Shown here piece after piece: positions 1 through 10,218 of a DNA stretch of 64,000 nucleotides (position 1 is the first letter of the stretch; the number at the start of each line of letters is the position of its first letter). The notes below the pieces were generated by a model, which worked only from the letters and a program-made list of their open reading frames with translations, ran no database searches and had not been told where the DNA came from. Position numbers and translations under genes: made by a program. The stretch comes from Oopsacas minuta (lineage: Eukaryota; Porifera; Hexactinellida; Lyssacinosida; Leucopsacidae): assembly GCA_024704765.1 (NCBI GenBank), contig JAKMXF010000066.1, positions 1,175,883-1,239,882 on the forward strand, given 5' to 3'.

Positions 1-923
1 ATTCTAATGTTCTTTAGAAATTTCCCTCTCAAACAAAGCGAGGAGTGTAAAAATGCCTAGAAAACATCCAAGCCATATATTAAAGAAATAATATATAAAG
101 AGCTCAGCTTCACAGTTTTCGGGAATATAAGTAGTGAGTATAATTCGATGGATAATATATGAGGGTCTGTGTATTTTGTTTTTTGGTTTCTTGTTGATGG
201 AAATTGTTTCGATTAATTGATCATGCCTCTTAATTGTGGTTGTGTTTTTCTAGCTATTTAATGTGGACTTGAGCTTTTATAACGCATTCAATAGTCGTTG
301 ATCAATTTGATGCATTAGCGTTGTTATTAAGATCATTGTCAAATAACCTGCTGCAAATCCCACGCCTGCATTTTCGACCGATTACCTGAAATTGAATAAC
401 TTGAGTCTTCAAATTTTCCATGATTTCAATATACGTAACACTAATATCGCCAAAAACTGTGCTCTAGTAGGGCTGAGCTTTACTAGAGCTGAGCTCTATA
501 CCTTATCCCTATATTAAATATTGTTAGTCAAATGTCGAATAAAAGTTTAAGTTAAGTGATTGAAAGAGGCCAATTAGAAAGTAAATTACTTACTGTAAGG
601 TTTCTAATCAGTATTTATTAATAAAGTCTGCCAGCTTGACAACCAATTATTGTGAATGGCACGCTAAGGTATTTTATCTAGAATGTTCCATAGGAAAGGT
701 TTCTGAATTCAATCACTTTTATGACACATTTCCCCATCAAATACGACATAAGTAAAAGTTGTGAGACAGATTGTAGATACCAGCGGGCATTTTATAAGGC
801 TACAGTTGCATGTATGCTTAGGTGTACGGATTCGCGAATCATTTGAGTATATAAAACAGCTGTGTAGTCATAATGGCTATTATAATATATCGATTTTGAT
901 GTAATATTTGTAACTTTAGAATA
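1..923. other. 5' flank of the FAM181-like gene, no coding region seen
   Basis: AT-rich sequence with many stops in all frames and no recognisable protein. A short imperfect inverted repeat around 465-500 is built from the words CTCTAGTAG and TTACTAGAG. A pyrimidine-poor but AG-ending site (CTTTAG at 913-918) lies six bases before the ATG of the next gene, so a non-coding first exon further upstream is possible. I cannot place a promoter. Confidence 0.5.
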
Positions 924-2192
924 ATGTCTGGGAATAGAAATAACAGTAAATCGAGCAAGAATAGCTCAAAAGATGGAAAAGATTCTAAGCAAATAAAAAC
1001 GGACAGTTCGTCAACAGATTCTTTGCTTAGCTTTTTGAGTACGGCTTCTAACGCAATGAGGAAAGCAATGGATATGACAAAACAAGGGAGTAGTGCAAAT
1101 AGTCGCAAGAGAGACCCCAATCATAGACGGCATCTTCTTAATAACATGAAAGAGTCCAGTTTGGAGTATAGCGCGTATAACAAACGTAGATATAAACGTC
1201 GTTCTATAAGCTCTAGCTCTGCACATAACGGAGATGCTCAGGCAGATTCTAGTGATTATCTGACTGATACTATGAAAGAACTGTTCATGAATTCTACAGA
1301 AGAACCTGGGACGAATTTACATTTCCAAAGCAGCAACCAAATGGAAGGATCTCTTCTGGGGTATACAGGAGATTCTGTGTATTTCCAAGAGAACGAATGG
1401 GCAGCTGATTGTGAGAGTATTGTCACTACTTCAGATCATTACTTCAATGCTAGCAATGAACTACAACTCAGTCAAAATTATGAGGGAAGTTATATGGGAG
1501 TGCCGCAAGTAACCGGATACATACCGGACCCTTTCGAGGGAGGCAGTAACTTCACGAATAGTTCTAGCTACTTGACGTCATCTCTGGAGATGAGTGAGAT
1601 AGGAGGACATCTGTCAGATAGTTTTAATCTAGAAACACTATGTAGAGATAATCTTGTGTCAAGTCAAGTATCTTGTTCTAGCTGTTTATACAATGATAAA
1701 GCTACAGGTCTACCAAACGAGAATGGAAATACAAACAATAATAATTTATCCAGAAAGACAGAATTGAGTATTTGCGTTGCTCCTGAAGCCCTGGCCTCTG
1801 GAGAATTCTCATCAGTAGACACGCGACTTGTGGAACAAGTTTTAGCACAAGCAGATATACAAGCTACTATGAATGAGTTGGTTGATATAGCTAGACCTAA
1901 AAGAAAGCGAGTAAGTGTAACTCCAACTCATGAGAACAATGATCAGATGTTACCATACTCCATAGCCTATCAAGATTGTCAGTTGTCACATAGACAATGT
2001 AGACAACCATTGACAGAAATACGGCCTAAATCTTGGGCGACATCGCGGCCATCCCACCAACACAAACTAGCACACAAGAGACAATCATGCCCCAACAGCT
2101 CGCCCTCCTACACCCCACATACCACTGGCCTCAGCCCGTATCAAGGAGGGTTCTTCTCAAACGGGCCGCCCCATGAAATCGGACTCATATGA
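924..2192 (+). CDS. FAM181-like low-complexity protein (422 aa, single exon)
   Basis: Single open reading frame of 422 residues starting at the first ATG. The first 32 residues are rich in Ser, Lys and Asn. Residues 33-82 hold the only recognisable segment: SLLSFLSTASNAMRKAMD, then a basic linker, then RKRDPNHRRHLLNNMKES. This order (LLSF-x-x-AS, a small amphipathic helix, R-K-x-x-HR-x-x-L-x-x-x-x-K) resembles the conserved N-terminal block of vertebrate FAM181A/B, as I remember that family. The rest is Ser/Asn/Gln-rich and likely disordered, with basic patches near residues 87-93 and 327-331. The LPxSF-type TEAD-binding motif known from FAM181 is not evident, so the assignment is tentative. 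A nuclear regulatory role is inference from the family and the basic patches. An AATAAA at 2343-2348 could end the transcript. The gene is convergent with SIX1/2. Confidence 0.6.
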   Translation: MSGNRNNSKSSKNSSKDGKDSKQIKTDSSSTDSLLSFLSTASNAMRKAMDMTKQGSSANSRKRDPNHRRHLLNNMKESSLEYSAYNKRRYKRRSISSSSAHNGDAQADSSDYLTDTMKELFMNSTEEPGTNLHFQSSNQMEGSLLGYTGDSVYFQENEWAADCESIVTTSDHYFNASNELQLSQNYEGSYMGVPQVTGYIPDPFEGGSNFTNSSSYLTSSLEMSEIGGHLSDSFNLETLCRDNLVSSQVSCSSCLYNDKATGLPNENGNTNNNNLSRKTELSICVAPEALASGEFSSVDTRLVEQVLAQADIQATMNELVDIARPKRKRVSVTPTHENNDQMLPYSIAYQDCQLSHRQCRQPLTEIRPKSWATSRPSHQHKLAHKRQSCPNSSPSYTPHTTGLSPYQGGFFSNGPPHEIGLI

Positions 2193-2632
2193 ACCATTAA
2201 CAATCATTTTATAAATTTGATGAGAGAAGCGAACTATCAAAACAGTTTCTTATAAATATGCATTATAAGTTTTCAATATTTGTATATTATAGTATTATGT
2301 ATAGGAGATTATATAATTTGTATATTTTTGTTATGATAATTAAATAAACACATTAATACATATGTATGTGTATTTATTAGTACGATGCTATATAGTACAT
2401 GTTGTCAATATAAGTACAAGTAAATACAAAAATACTAGATATACAATATGTCACCTGTCATCTGTCAATCGCTAAAAGATGAGAGAAGATTGGGAAAAGA
2501 AAATATTAAACAGTCTTCTCTAGCGTTAAAATATCATATATCTACACTAAAAGGTTAATTGCGTATAAAAGCTAGAGGGAAGATAGTCGCATATTTTCAA
2601 CAGTGTAATATATGTACACGCGAGTATGGGGA
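2193..2632. terminator. Shared 3' region of two convergent genes
   Basis: AT-rich spacer between the FAM181-like gene (+) and SIX1/2 (-). It holds AATAAA at 2343-2348 on the plus strand and TTTATT at 2373-2378, the reverse complement of AATAAA and so a minus-strand candidate. The two signals lie about 30 bp apart, so the two mRNAs may end almost back to back or overlap slightly. No other feature is seen. Confidence 0.45.
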
Positions 2633-4924
2633 TTAGTATGAAGGTGCAGGGTACGAGTAAGGAGGGTTAGGTTGAGTTCCGGGGGATAGACTAGAAGCTG
2701 AGCTGAGAGAAAAGTTGCCAGCGTATGCACTAGCCTGTGTAGTCAGGTCTGGGGAGTATGATTCACTGGAGCCATAAGCTGGGGGGTACACACCACCTGA
2801 CTCGTAGTAGGGATTAGAAACATAGGGACTGAAATCTGGCGTTTGTGTAGTATTGTACCCACAGCTTAGAAGCTTTTGATGTTGCTCTGCTTGAGCGTAG
2901 AATTTAGAAATAGAATCCTGAGCTTGAAGGAATTGAGATAAATGTGAGTAAGCTTCTGGTATGTGAGAAGGAGATTCTGATAGGTGAGGTTCTTGCTTTA
3001 TACCCTGTTGTCCGTCATCTTCCTTAAAACTTTGCATTTCTCCAGAATCAAGAGGTGTGGAGACTGACAAAGGACTGGAAGAATCACGGGGTTCTGATTT
3101 AATATCATCTTTAGATTCTAAGCAATGCATTGGTAGTAACTCCTCAGATAAATCAGGTGACATGATACTCTCTCTATCAGTATCTCCTGTATCAGAGTCT
3201 TTCTTACCGCTCAGACTGCAGGAGCGTTTCTCACGCTTCTCTGGTTTAGTACTAAGGGTAGAATATACTTAACAATCCTATCATATTTATATATACACAC
3301 GTTATTGCACACAACAGTTTATATAAAAGAATTATCGTGGTCCCTTGAACTTCGATATAACGAGAGTTGACTAGTACTTCAAAAATTTCAAACGTCAAAA
3401 TCAAGGAAATAATGTCACAGATAAAAAGTTCATTGTAATTTTCGTCAGAATCATACGCCTATATTAGGCGTAACAAGCGTTTGGGAAGAGGAAGCTTATA
3501 TAATTATGAGTTATTCACACATTTCATATTAGAGTTACAACTATTTTGAAGCAATTATTACATCAACCTCCTCGCTCTGGATGTTCTAGTTACGCCCTTT
3601 TCTGACTTACAATGTCCTTATACTTACAGAGACATAATGAAAGCAGTCTGTAATACTATCTGCTAGCGATATTACTCATCTAATTTAATTAAAATCTTTT
3701 ACCTTAAACTACTCCACTCTCTCATATATCGAAGCTCGAGGGACCGCGATAATTACTTGGGAAATAAGTATAAGATCATATGACCGATGGAATTTGTATT
3801 ACTTTTTGACGGTTTGGGACCATATTTGTACTATTTCGATACTTCGATACATTCGTGTTCGATTTTAACAGGAGTTGACTGTAGTCTACAAAGTTGCTGA
3901 CTTACGAACCCTTAAAATATTTTCCCGAGATTTTCGAAAAAGTTTTACGCCCATAAATGGCAATTTCAAGCTATTATTTCTGAAATTAGCATATATTCCC
4001 TGGGATATCTTAGAGTTACGTAATTATGACTACTTACGGGTCTTTGCTCTCAGCAGCTCTATCACGCTGTCTCCTATTCTTAAACCAGTTAGAAACCTGT
4101 GTAGTAGTCAGTCCAGTCAGATCAGCGAGATCACGTTTCTCACGAGGAGAGGGGTAAGAATTCTTGACGTACCAATCTCTTAGCAGACCTCTGCTCTTCT
4201 CTTTGAAGCAATAGCTAGTCTCTTCACCGTCCCAAATTGTGCGTGGGAGAGGGAACTTTCTACGCACGCGGTATTTTCCTACAGCACCCAATGGCCGGCC
4301 TCTTATGCGTTCTGCTTCGATGTAGCGTGCCTATGGAAAAGAACCATGGATAATAACAGACTCAGACTTAGATAACTATTTTTTGAAAATTTTGAAAATT
4401 AAAAAAAATGTATAGAAATTGGCCAAAAAGTGTGAAAAATGAAATTTTGGGCCATCTATTTATGGATATTAAAATTCGGTGTATTCGCTGGAGATTTTCA
4501 GGAATAGAATATTTTCCTATGGACAAAATATTTGTAGCCTAAGTTCATGATATTTGATACTAATTGTTGTGTAGCTGAAAATAATAGAATATTTGCATTA
4601 GAAACTATAACTTACTTGTAACCAAAGAGCTTGCATCTTTGGGTGAGCTATTGCAGTGAAATGATTGTTCTCAACAATATTGTAGAGATCAGCAAAGTTT
4701 CCTTGATGAAAAGCGACAGTTGCTTTTGACTTTAGAACAGATTCATTCTTGTGTAATTGCTCACAGGGTGGCAGAGACCATAGAAATCTAGATAACCGAT
4801 CTATATTCCCCGCTTGCATAAGAACATCACAAACACATGCAACTTGCTCTTCAGTGAACCCAAAGCTAGGTATCATGTTTGGCTTCATGCTAGCAGTGCT
4901 GCCTTGCAGTGGACTAATACTCAT
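2633..4924 (-). CDS. SIX1/2: SIX1/2-class homeobox transcription factor (406 aa, 3 exons)
   Basis: Three minus-strand exons: 4924-4616, 4330-4038 and 3251-2633, joined at GT-AG sites (GTAAGT donor, CATAG acceptor; GTAAGT donor, CTTAG acceptor). The frame stays open and gives 406 residues. Exon 1 carries most of the SIX domain ([20 protein letters not shown] onward). Exon 2 carries its end and the homeodomain, with [19 protein letters not shown], then [14 protein letters not shown] [10 protein letters not shown], then [20 protein letters not shown]. The [11 protein letters not shown] stretch and the homeodomain N-arm are typical of the SIX1/2 (sine oculis) class rather than SIX3/6 or SIX4/5. 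Exon 3 encodes a Ser/Pro/Tyr-rich tail, a probable activation region. The family binds DNA in the nucleus with EYA co-factors. Intron 2 (786 bp) holds several repeat copies. Class is confident, orthology within it less so. Confidence 0.95.
3332..3378 (-). repeat. Fragment of MITE family A in SIX1/2 intron 2
   Basis: Read on the minus strand this matches the 5' end of family A: AGTCAACTCTCGTTATATCG, then GAAGTTCAAGGGACCACG. Only the terminal ~45 bp are recognisable. Confidence 0.6.
3708..3885 (+). mobile_element. MITE family A copy in SIX1/2 intron 2
   Basis: About 178 bp. The 5' end has CATATATCGAAGCTCGAGGG, the middle has TTTGACGGTTTGGGACCATA followed by TTTGTACTATTTCG, and the 3' end has AACAGGAGTTGACTGTAG. 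The 3' end is the inverted copy of the family 5' end (TACAGTCAACTC). TA at both ends and CAGT-type termini are typical of non-autonomous Tc1/mariner/pogo elements. Other copies are near 24699, 42666 and 54289. Confidence 0.7.
3918..4020 (+). repeat. Dispersed repeat family E ('CTTGCCAACTCTCC' type) fragment
   Basis: Contains CCATAAATGGCAATTTCAAG and CCCTGGGATATCTTAGAG. It shares word order with copies near 5391, 49850 and 60100, the latter two partly reversed. It lies in SIX1/2 intron 2, next to the family A element. Confidence 0.5.
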
Positions 4925-5920
4925 TGCAATCTAGTCTAATCTAAGTAACCAATCTATTGTAATGTAATATTGCGTGTGTAAGCAAAGATAATCTGAATCT
5001 CTCTATTGTGAATACTAATTAGAAGAGGTAGCGCTATTTATAATGTAATGCGAGCTGGGTATCAAGTGGCTATTGAGCAAAGTAATCCGATATGAGCTAC
5101 GTAGTGCATGCCAAAGTGAGTGGCGTAATTCTAATACAGATTTATACGTGGGTAATTCAATTAGCTATGCTTGCATACCATTAGAAAGATTGTGTTGTTA
5201 AGATGGAATAATGGCTGAGTATATAATTAGCAATAGCAGAATAACAATAGCAACTTTTGGTTGTCAAGGAAATACAGTGTTAATTACATCATATTATATC
5301 GACCACATTGGCATAATGCTGTCATTACAAATATTTGTAAACTATTTTTAGTTGAATAGAGAAATACATACCAAATTATAATAATTTCCTGAGAAATGCA
5401 AAATTCCTGGATTCCAAGTTTTATTTCCATAAATAGCAGTTTCAGCCAATTATTTACAAAAAAAGGCAATTAAATTTGTAAGTATTTGCCTGAATTTCCT
5501 GTAAAAGCTCCGAATAATCCTGGGATCCTAGGAGAGTTGGCAAGTATGGAAATTAATTAGAATTCGATGAGATTCTAATTATAGAATAAGCCATAGTCCA
5601 CTAATAATCATATTTGCAGGCCCAGATATTACCAGTTAAAAGAATTCCTAATTTGTCGAAAAGGTTTCGGTCTACAAATTTGTACAAGAAACATTGGTAG
5701 TTTATGGATAAGGATTCTCTTCTACAACCATAACATAGAAGTTCTTACTTTTATGGTATTAGAGGAAAGAGTATATTAAAAGTTCATTGAGAGCTGAATT
5801 AGTGCAATACAACACAATAGGAAAGTTTACAAATTAAATATTAATGAGAAAATTGAGTAATTAATTAAGTTAATGATATAATAATAATAATGATAATAAT
5901 GATAAAATGAAACGTAGTAG
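4925..5920. other. Spacer between SIX1/2 and the hippocalcin-like gene
   Basis: 5' flank of SIX1/2 and 3' flank of the next minus-strand gene. No coding region is seen. A copy of dispersed repeat family E lies at about 5391-5560, and a short (ATA/ATG)n-rich stretch (ATAATAATAATAATG) ends the spacer at 5880-5906. Confidence 0.5.
5391..5560 (-). repeat. Dispersed repeat family E copy
   Basis: Read on the minus strand it begins CATACTTGCCAACTCTCCTA, followed by GGATCCCAGGATTATT, and later has TGCTATTTATGGAAATAAAA. The copy at 60100-60285 has the same order (CCAACCCTCCTGGGGTATTA, then TGCTGTTTATGGAAGTAAAC). Fragments near 3918 and 49850 share parts. Confidence 0.6.
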
Positions 5921-6505
5921 TCATTTCGCCCCAGCGATTGCAGGAGAATCGCACTGTAAGAGTTTGACAATAGAAGGATCGCTCTTTGCCCCGTTTATGA
6001 ATTCCAACAAGGATAGGCGCCCGTTTTTGTTGAGGTCCATTTGTTGGAATATTTTATCAGTCCTCTTTTCAGGGGTAGACTCGTCTTCTGGCATTTTCAT
6101 GACCTTTCCAACCATCTTATAGATAGCTCGGACGATTTCCAGCATTTCTTGTTTTGTGATGTAACCGTTAGAATCCATATCGTACATACGAAATGCCCAT
6201 CTAAGCTTTTCATCCAGTGAACCTCTTGATGTTATCGATAGGGCCTGAATAAATTCGGCGAAATCTATAGAACCATCTCCGTTCTCGTCAAACGTACGAA
6301 ATACATGCTCTGCAAAATCCGAAGCGTCACCGTATGGGAAAAACACAGCATATATCTTTCTAAATTCGTGCACAGACAGTTTTCCTGATGGACAATCTTT
6401 CACAAACCCGCGGTACCAGTCCTGTAGTTCTTGTTCAGAGAAAAGAGTTTTTTGTTTCAACTCGCGGAGCGTATCGTCACGCAGTTTGCTATTATTTTTG
6501 CCCAT
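5921..6505 (-). CDS. Hippocalcin/neurocalcin-type neuronal calcium sensor (194 aa)
   Basis: Intronless, 194 residues, the usual length of the family. It starts MGKNNSK, so Gly2 is a probable N-myristoylation site. EF-hand 1 is degenerate (the CPSG stretch at 38-41, the usual inactive CPxG form). EF2 (73-84, [12 protein letters not shown]), EF3 (109-120, [12 protein letters not shown]) and EF4 (157-168, [12 protein letters not shown]) have good calcium-binding loops. The [12 protein letters not shown] stretch and the end [13 protein letters not shown] match hippocalcin, neurocalcin and VILIP rather than NCS-1/frequenin or KChIP. The family undergoes a calcium-triggered myristoyl switch and acts at membranes on receptors and cyclases. 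Vertebrate relatives have introns, so the lack of one here is notable. The gene is divergent from the MBL gene downstream. Confidence 0.95.
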   Translation of the reverse strand: MGKNNSKLRDDTLRELKQKTLFSEQELQDWYRGFVKDCPSGKLSVHEFRKIYAVFFPYGDASDFAEHVFRTFDENGDGSIDFAEFIQALSITSRGSLDEKLRWAFRMYDMDSNGYITKQEMLEIVRAIYKMVGKVMKMPEDESTPEKRTDKIFQQMDLNKNGRLSLLEFINGAKSDPSIVKLLQCDSPAIAGAK

Positions 6506-7209
6506 TCGAGTAGTTACAAATTATAATTCTAAATAGTTAATATTCGTTTTACTGCGAGTAAAATGTATGGAAAATGGAAAGAAACCTGGTTGGTTGGAAG
6601 TGGAATGAAGATCAGAATGATACGAACAAATGATCAGATACTACAATGCAATTTAGCTGAGTAGTTTTATATTATGGGAGGGGAGATCAAATGTAATTTG
6701 TGTAGAAGTCTATTTGCCTAAATCAATTTAAGGGTGTATCAAGTTGCCCAAGAGAGTGCGTCGTAAATCCATAATGGTTTTGAAGAAGAGGTCATACATA
6801 TTTGTCAAATTATGTACATCTGCCAGTGGCTTAATTATCAGCTGTTCCAACAGGAAATGAACAAAGAAAGCTCGAAGTAGCACTGTTGAGTGACGTATCA
6901 AAAGTTATGACAATCATATAAGAAACAAAGCACTAGAGTATATCACCATAAGGAGAAGCCAACTGGGCTTTTGATAAAGCTGAGTTGTTGAATGTCCGAA
7001 ACTAGTGTCAATTGAATGAATCCGTATCTTCTATGTGTAGCAGAACAATGGTAAGTTCACAAGTCTTCTTTCTCAATAGATAACTTCTGGAAACAGTATC
7101 AGCTATAAATCAGTTTCGAACGCTCAATGGACATTTCTAATATTTTTTTCAGGTGTTATTGATATATAAAATGCAACATTGCTAACAAACTCATATTTAT
7201 ATCGTCAAT
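6506..7209. promoter_or_regulatory. Shared 5' region of hippocalcin-like and MBL genes
   Basis: A 704 bp head-to-head intergenic region that must hold both promoters. A TATATAAAA-like box lies at 7163-7170, about 40 bp before the ATG of the MBL gene. Just upstream, TTTTTTTCAG (7143-7152) could be a splice acceptor for a 5' UTR exon, so the two readings compete. No repeat or other gene is seen. Confidence 0.4.
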
Positions 7210-8247
7210 ATGGATTTTACCTGGGGCTATTTCTTAATTGTGCTTGTTGCAAGCGTTACCAGTTTACCGAATGATGTGTTCAGAATTCCCTATTCAGACG
7301 ATAATTTGCATATCTACGCACTACCCATGGGTGAGGGAGAGAGTACAGTCATACAGTGTCCAGGAGGGGATATCATACTCGTAGATATGGGGAGCTCCGG
7401 CAATGGATGGACAAAAGACAGAGTCTACCAATTCTTGCTGCATCAACTGGAGCGAGTAAAAACAGTTATAATATCCAATACATCGCCTGAACATTATAAT
7501 TACATTCCTACTGTATTACGTACTGTATCCGGCTTACAGCAAATTGTAATAGGAGGTAGATCAGAGTACTACGAGGCTGATAGAGACTTTTCTAGCTGGC
7601 TAGAAGTAAATAATAAGAAAGTGAACTTCTTGAATAGTGGAGAACCTTGTATTACAGATTGTGATATATCTACCATTAGCTGTGGAGATGAAGCAGCAGG
7701 AGTGCAATTGAATGTACTCGGTTCAAATCTGGCACAGAACCACTCAAACTCTGGGGTAATCTTACAATTAGTTTCACAAGAATTCAAGTTATTGCTGCCT
7801 GGAGATTTTACTGGACACGATATGGAGGAGTTGATTATATACGAATGGAACCTTGTAGGATTTTCACTCAGCTCTTCGCACTTTAAACTCTCTAAACACG
7901 GCTCAGCTGATCGAGCTAATGGCGAGAGCTTTCTATTAGCTATCTCTCCTAATTACGCATTCTCTTCCAACGCTTATCCAAACAACTACGATGGTTGGGA
8001 TCCAGATTGTGACATAGTATGGCGACTATTGAACCTGCAAAGTATCCGAAAGAGTAAATACGTGGATTCGTATTCCTGTGGCGACTCAAACGATCATAAA
8101 CCTGTTCGTTACAACAACTGGCCATATGAGATTCATTCTACTTCAGTTGATCAATATTTAGGGAAACTTATTCGTATCAACGTCAATACTACGGATCCTA
8201 TCAACTCAAAAACTTCGCCACAGATATTCTACGTATCTCACGAATAG
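7210..8247 (+). CDS. Secreted ComEC-type metallo-beta-lactamase-fold protein, motif degraded (345 aa)
   Basis: Single exon, 345 residues. Residues 1-18 look like a signal peptide (hydrophobic FLIVLVASV core), so the product is probably secreted. The body follows the order of ComEC/Rec2-type metallo-beta-lactamase domains: GEGESTVIQCPGGDIILVDM (strand 1 and motif 1), VIISNTSPEHYNYIPTV at the motif 2 site, KLLLPGDFTG (motif 4-like Asp), then FKLSKHGSADRANGESFLLA, matching the L-x-x-x-HHGS segment. In the motif 2 site the usual H-x-H-x-D-H reads N-T-S-P-E-H, so at least two zinc ligands are lost and catalysis is doubtful. Six Cys in the second half may form disulfides. AATAAA follows at 8336-8341. 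Substrate and role are unknown. Confidence 0.8.
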   Translation: MDFTWGYFLIVLVASVTSLPNDVFRIPYSDDNLHIYALPMGEGESTVIQCPGGDIILVDMGSSGNGWTKDRVYQFLLHQLERVKTVIISNTSPEHYNYIPTVLRTVSGLQQIVIGGRSEYYEADRDFSSWLEVNNKKVNFLNSGEPCITDCDISTISCGDEAAGVQLNVLGSNLAQNHSNSGVILQLVSQEFKLLLPGDFTGHDMEELIIYEWNLVGFSLSSSHFKLSKHGSADRANGESFLLAISPNYAFSSNAYPNNYDGWDPDCDIVWRLLNLQSIRKSKYVDSYSCGDSNDHKPVRYNNWPYEIHSTSVDQYLGKLIRINVNTTDPINSKTSPQIFYVSHE

Positions 8248-8722
8248 AGTGAAAGGAATTTATTTTTATTCTCATTTTTGTTTCTTTTATACTTACACAC
8301 TTCACACACACACAAACACTATATTATTGATAATGAATAAATAATAAGGCCCTATTAATGAGAAACTTGTTTCAGCTCAACATGACGTCCATCTAATCAT
8401 GCGGGTGGCAGTTTATTATCATTATTTTATGACATTATCATAATAATACAGGCCAATTCAAAGAAAATCTACTTCGAAATATGCTAATTAAGCGTGTAAA
8501 AGGAGGTCTGTGAATATAAAATCACTACTATACTATTCACCTGTTAGTTAAAATCACAGAAAATGGTAAAATAATGACAATATTCACGTGGTAGGCAACT
8601 TGATGCGGACAGTGGAGCTGAAACAAGTTTACAACAAACAGTTGCCTAATAATAATAATTCAATACAAGTAATGCAAAAAACCAAAATACTATAAATCAG
8701 AATCTACGATAAAATGCATAAT
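8248..8722. other. Convergent 3' flanks of MBL and ZNF622 genes
   Basis: AT-rich spacer with a CA-rich run (8298-8320) and AATAAA at 8336-8341 for the MBL gene. No coding region or repeat is recognised. Confidence 0.5.
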
Positions 8723-9853
8723 TCAACATTGTTTCCTTATGAAAGGTTGAAACTTATTAGCCTTTACTCCTAATCTCATCTGTTGCTTGTTATAGCTCGT
8801 AGCTATTTGTTTCCTTTCTCGCAGTATTCTAAGTTTCATAGCATATTCGGCTGGGCTAGGAACTGTCGGCTTTGCTAAGACAACTGCTCTTGAGACAGAG
8901 GACCGCAAATTTTGTTTGTAAATGTGTTTGAAGGCTCTGTGTCCGATTTTAGCCCCCGATGGTAATACAAGACTCATATCATCTGCTAGAGTTAGTCTGG
9001 GGGTTGTAGGTATGTGTTCATCGTTATTCTGTTCGTGATCTGGATAGCTAGTTGAGAAATCGTAAAAATCTGATAACTGGTCACTGAATGCTTCTGTATC
9101 CTCAAAATCGAGTTTACAATGTGATCTATCCCGCATATGATGTTGCGCTGCTTCCACCGAATTGAATGATCGATTAGCACAATAAAGACAGCTGTAATTT
9201 TCTCCTATTAAAGCCGCCAATAGTTGTAACAACCCGTCTATATCTTTAATATAATCTAGTGAGGGAATAAAGAATCCGTGAGCTATGTACATATGCTGTA
9301 GATGTTTGTCTCTGTCTGCTGACTGTATAGGACAAAATAGACATTCGTTTTCTTCCAAAGGTTCTGGATCGATGGATTCTTCAATGTCATCATCTGGTTG
9401 GGAATCTTCTGTGTGGGTTTGCTTATTAGAATCTTCTATAGCTGTTTTTGGATGTTCTAAATGGGGAAACAATATTTAAGTTTAAGAATTGATAAGTGCA
9501 TCGTACTTGGGCAATATCATCTGACTAACGTAGTGATATAACTTACTGCGATTCGCTTGTGTAATGTGCTTTTTGGAGAGTAGATGATTATCTAACTGTT
9601 TCTGACAGGCAAAATGCTTCTTACAGATTTCACATTTCCATGTCTGTTTACGAACTGATTCGGCAGCTAAGAGGAGAGCCTCGTGAGCAGATGCCTTTTC
9701 TAGAAATGTCTCTAAAGATACAGAGGGTAGAGATGCTACTTTACGTTTCAAATTATATCTATGCCAGTCAGATTGGTAGTGCTCTCTTTGAAGCTCTTGA
9801 TTAGTCACGAGCAGACGACAAGTCATACAACTGTACATGTTCTCGTCAGCCAT
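8723..9853 (-). CDS. ZNF622: ZNF622/Rei1-like pre-60S ribosome maturation factor (346 aa, 2 exons)
   Basis: Two minus-strand exons, 9853-9547 and 9456-8723, split by a 90 bp intron with GTAAGT donor and TTTAG acceptor, giving 346 residues. Exon 1 starts with YSCMTCRLLVTNQELQREHY-type zinc finger 1, with His in SDWHRYNLKRKV. A second C2H2 finger follows (WKCEICKKHFACQKQLDNHL). Exon 2 has an acidic linker, then ECLFCPIQSADRDKHLQHMY with AHGFFIPSLDYIKD, and a fourth finger (YSCLYCANRSFNSVEAAQHH). That finger order and the HGFFIP-x-x-x-Y-I-K-D signature are specific to ZNF622/Rei1/Reh1. The basic C-terminus has the QMRLGVKANKFQP segment. In yeast, Rei1 recycles shuttling factors from cytoplasmic pre-60S particles. 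The gene is head-to-head with KIF6. Confidence 0.93.
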
Positions 9854-10218
9854 TTGATCCTAAAACTCTAATAATAAAAATATAATTTTTGTAGTGAGCT
9901 GTGAAGCTCTTTCAATTTAGTAAATAATGAAAGTTATTTCCCTATTTCAAATTCAAGTAACCCATTTATTTCATGAATTTAATACAAAGTATTAAGATAG
10001 ACCAAGGTCATTATAGTTGGATACGGGTCCCAGCTCCATCAACCGCATCAAAATGCCTTCTCCAACATTTTGACTATTTTTGTTGGAAATTTCAGAGCTC
10101 TCGCGTTGTATGTCTGCTCCTTGGAAATTATTTCTACCATATAAGTTAGCCAACAATAACGTGGTTCAGTCTAATTATTTTCATTGCTATTTATGTGCTA
10201 GCTAGCTAGTGATCCATA
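9854..10218. promoter_or_regulatory. Shared 5' region of ZNF622 and KIF6
   Basis: A 365 bp divergent spacer holding both promoters. No TATA box stands out. A GCTAGCTAGCTAG run (about 10197-10209) lies just before the KIF6 ATG. Confidence 0.35.

Noticed and set aside
7210..8247. Bacterial contamination because of the ComEC-like domain
   Set aside because: It lies in the same AT-rich DNA between animal genes, has a eukaryotic-type flank (TATA-like box, AATAAA) and no bacterial neighbours.
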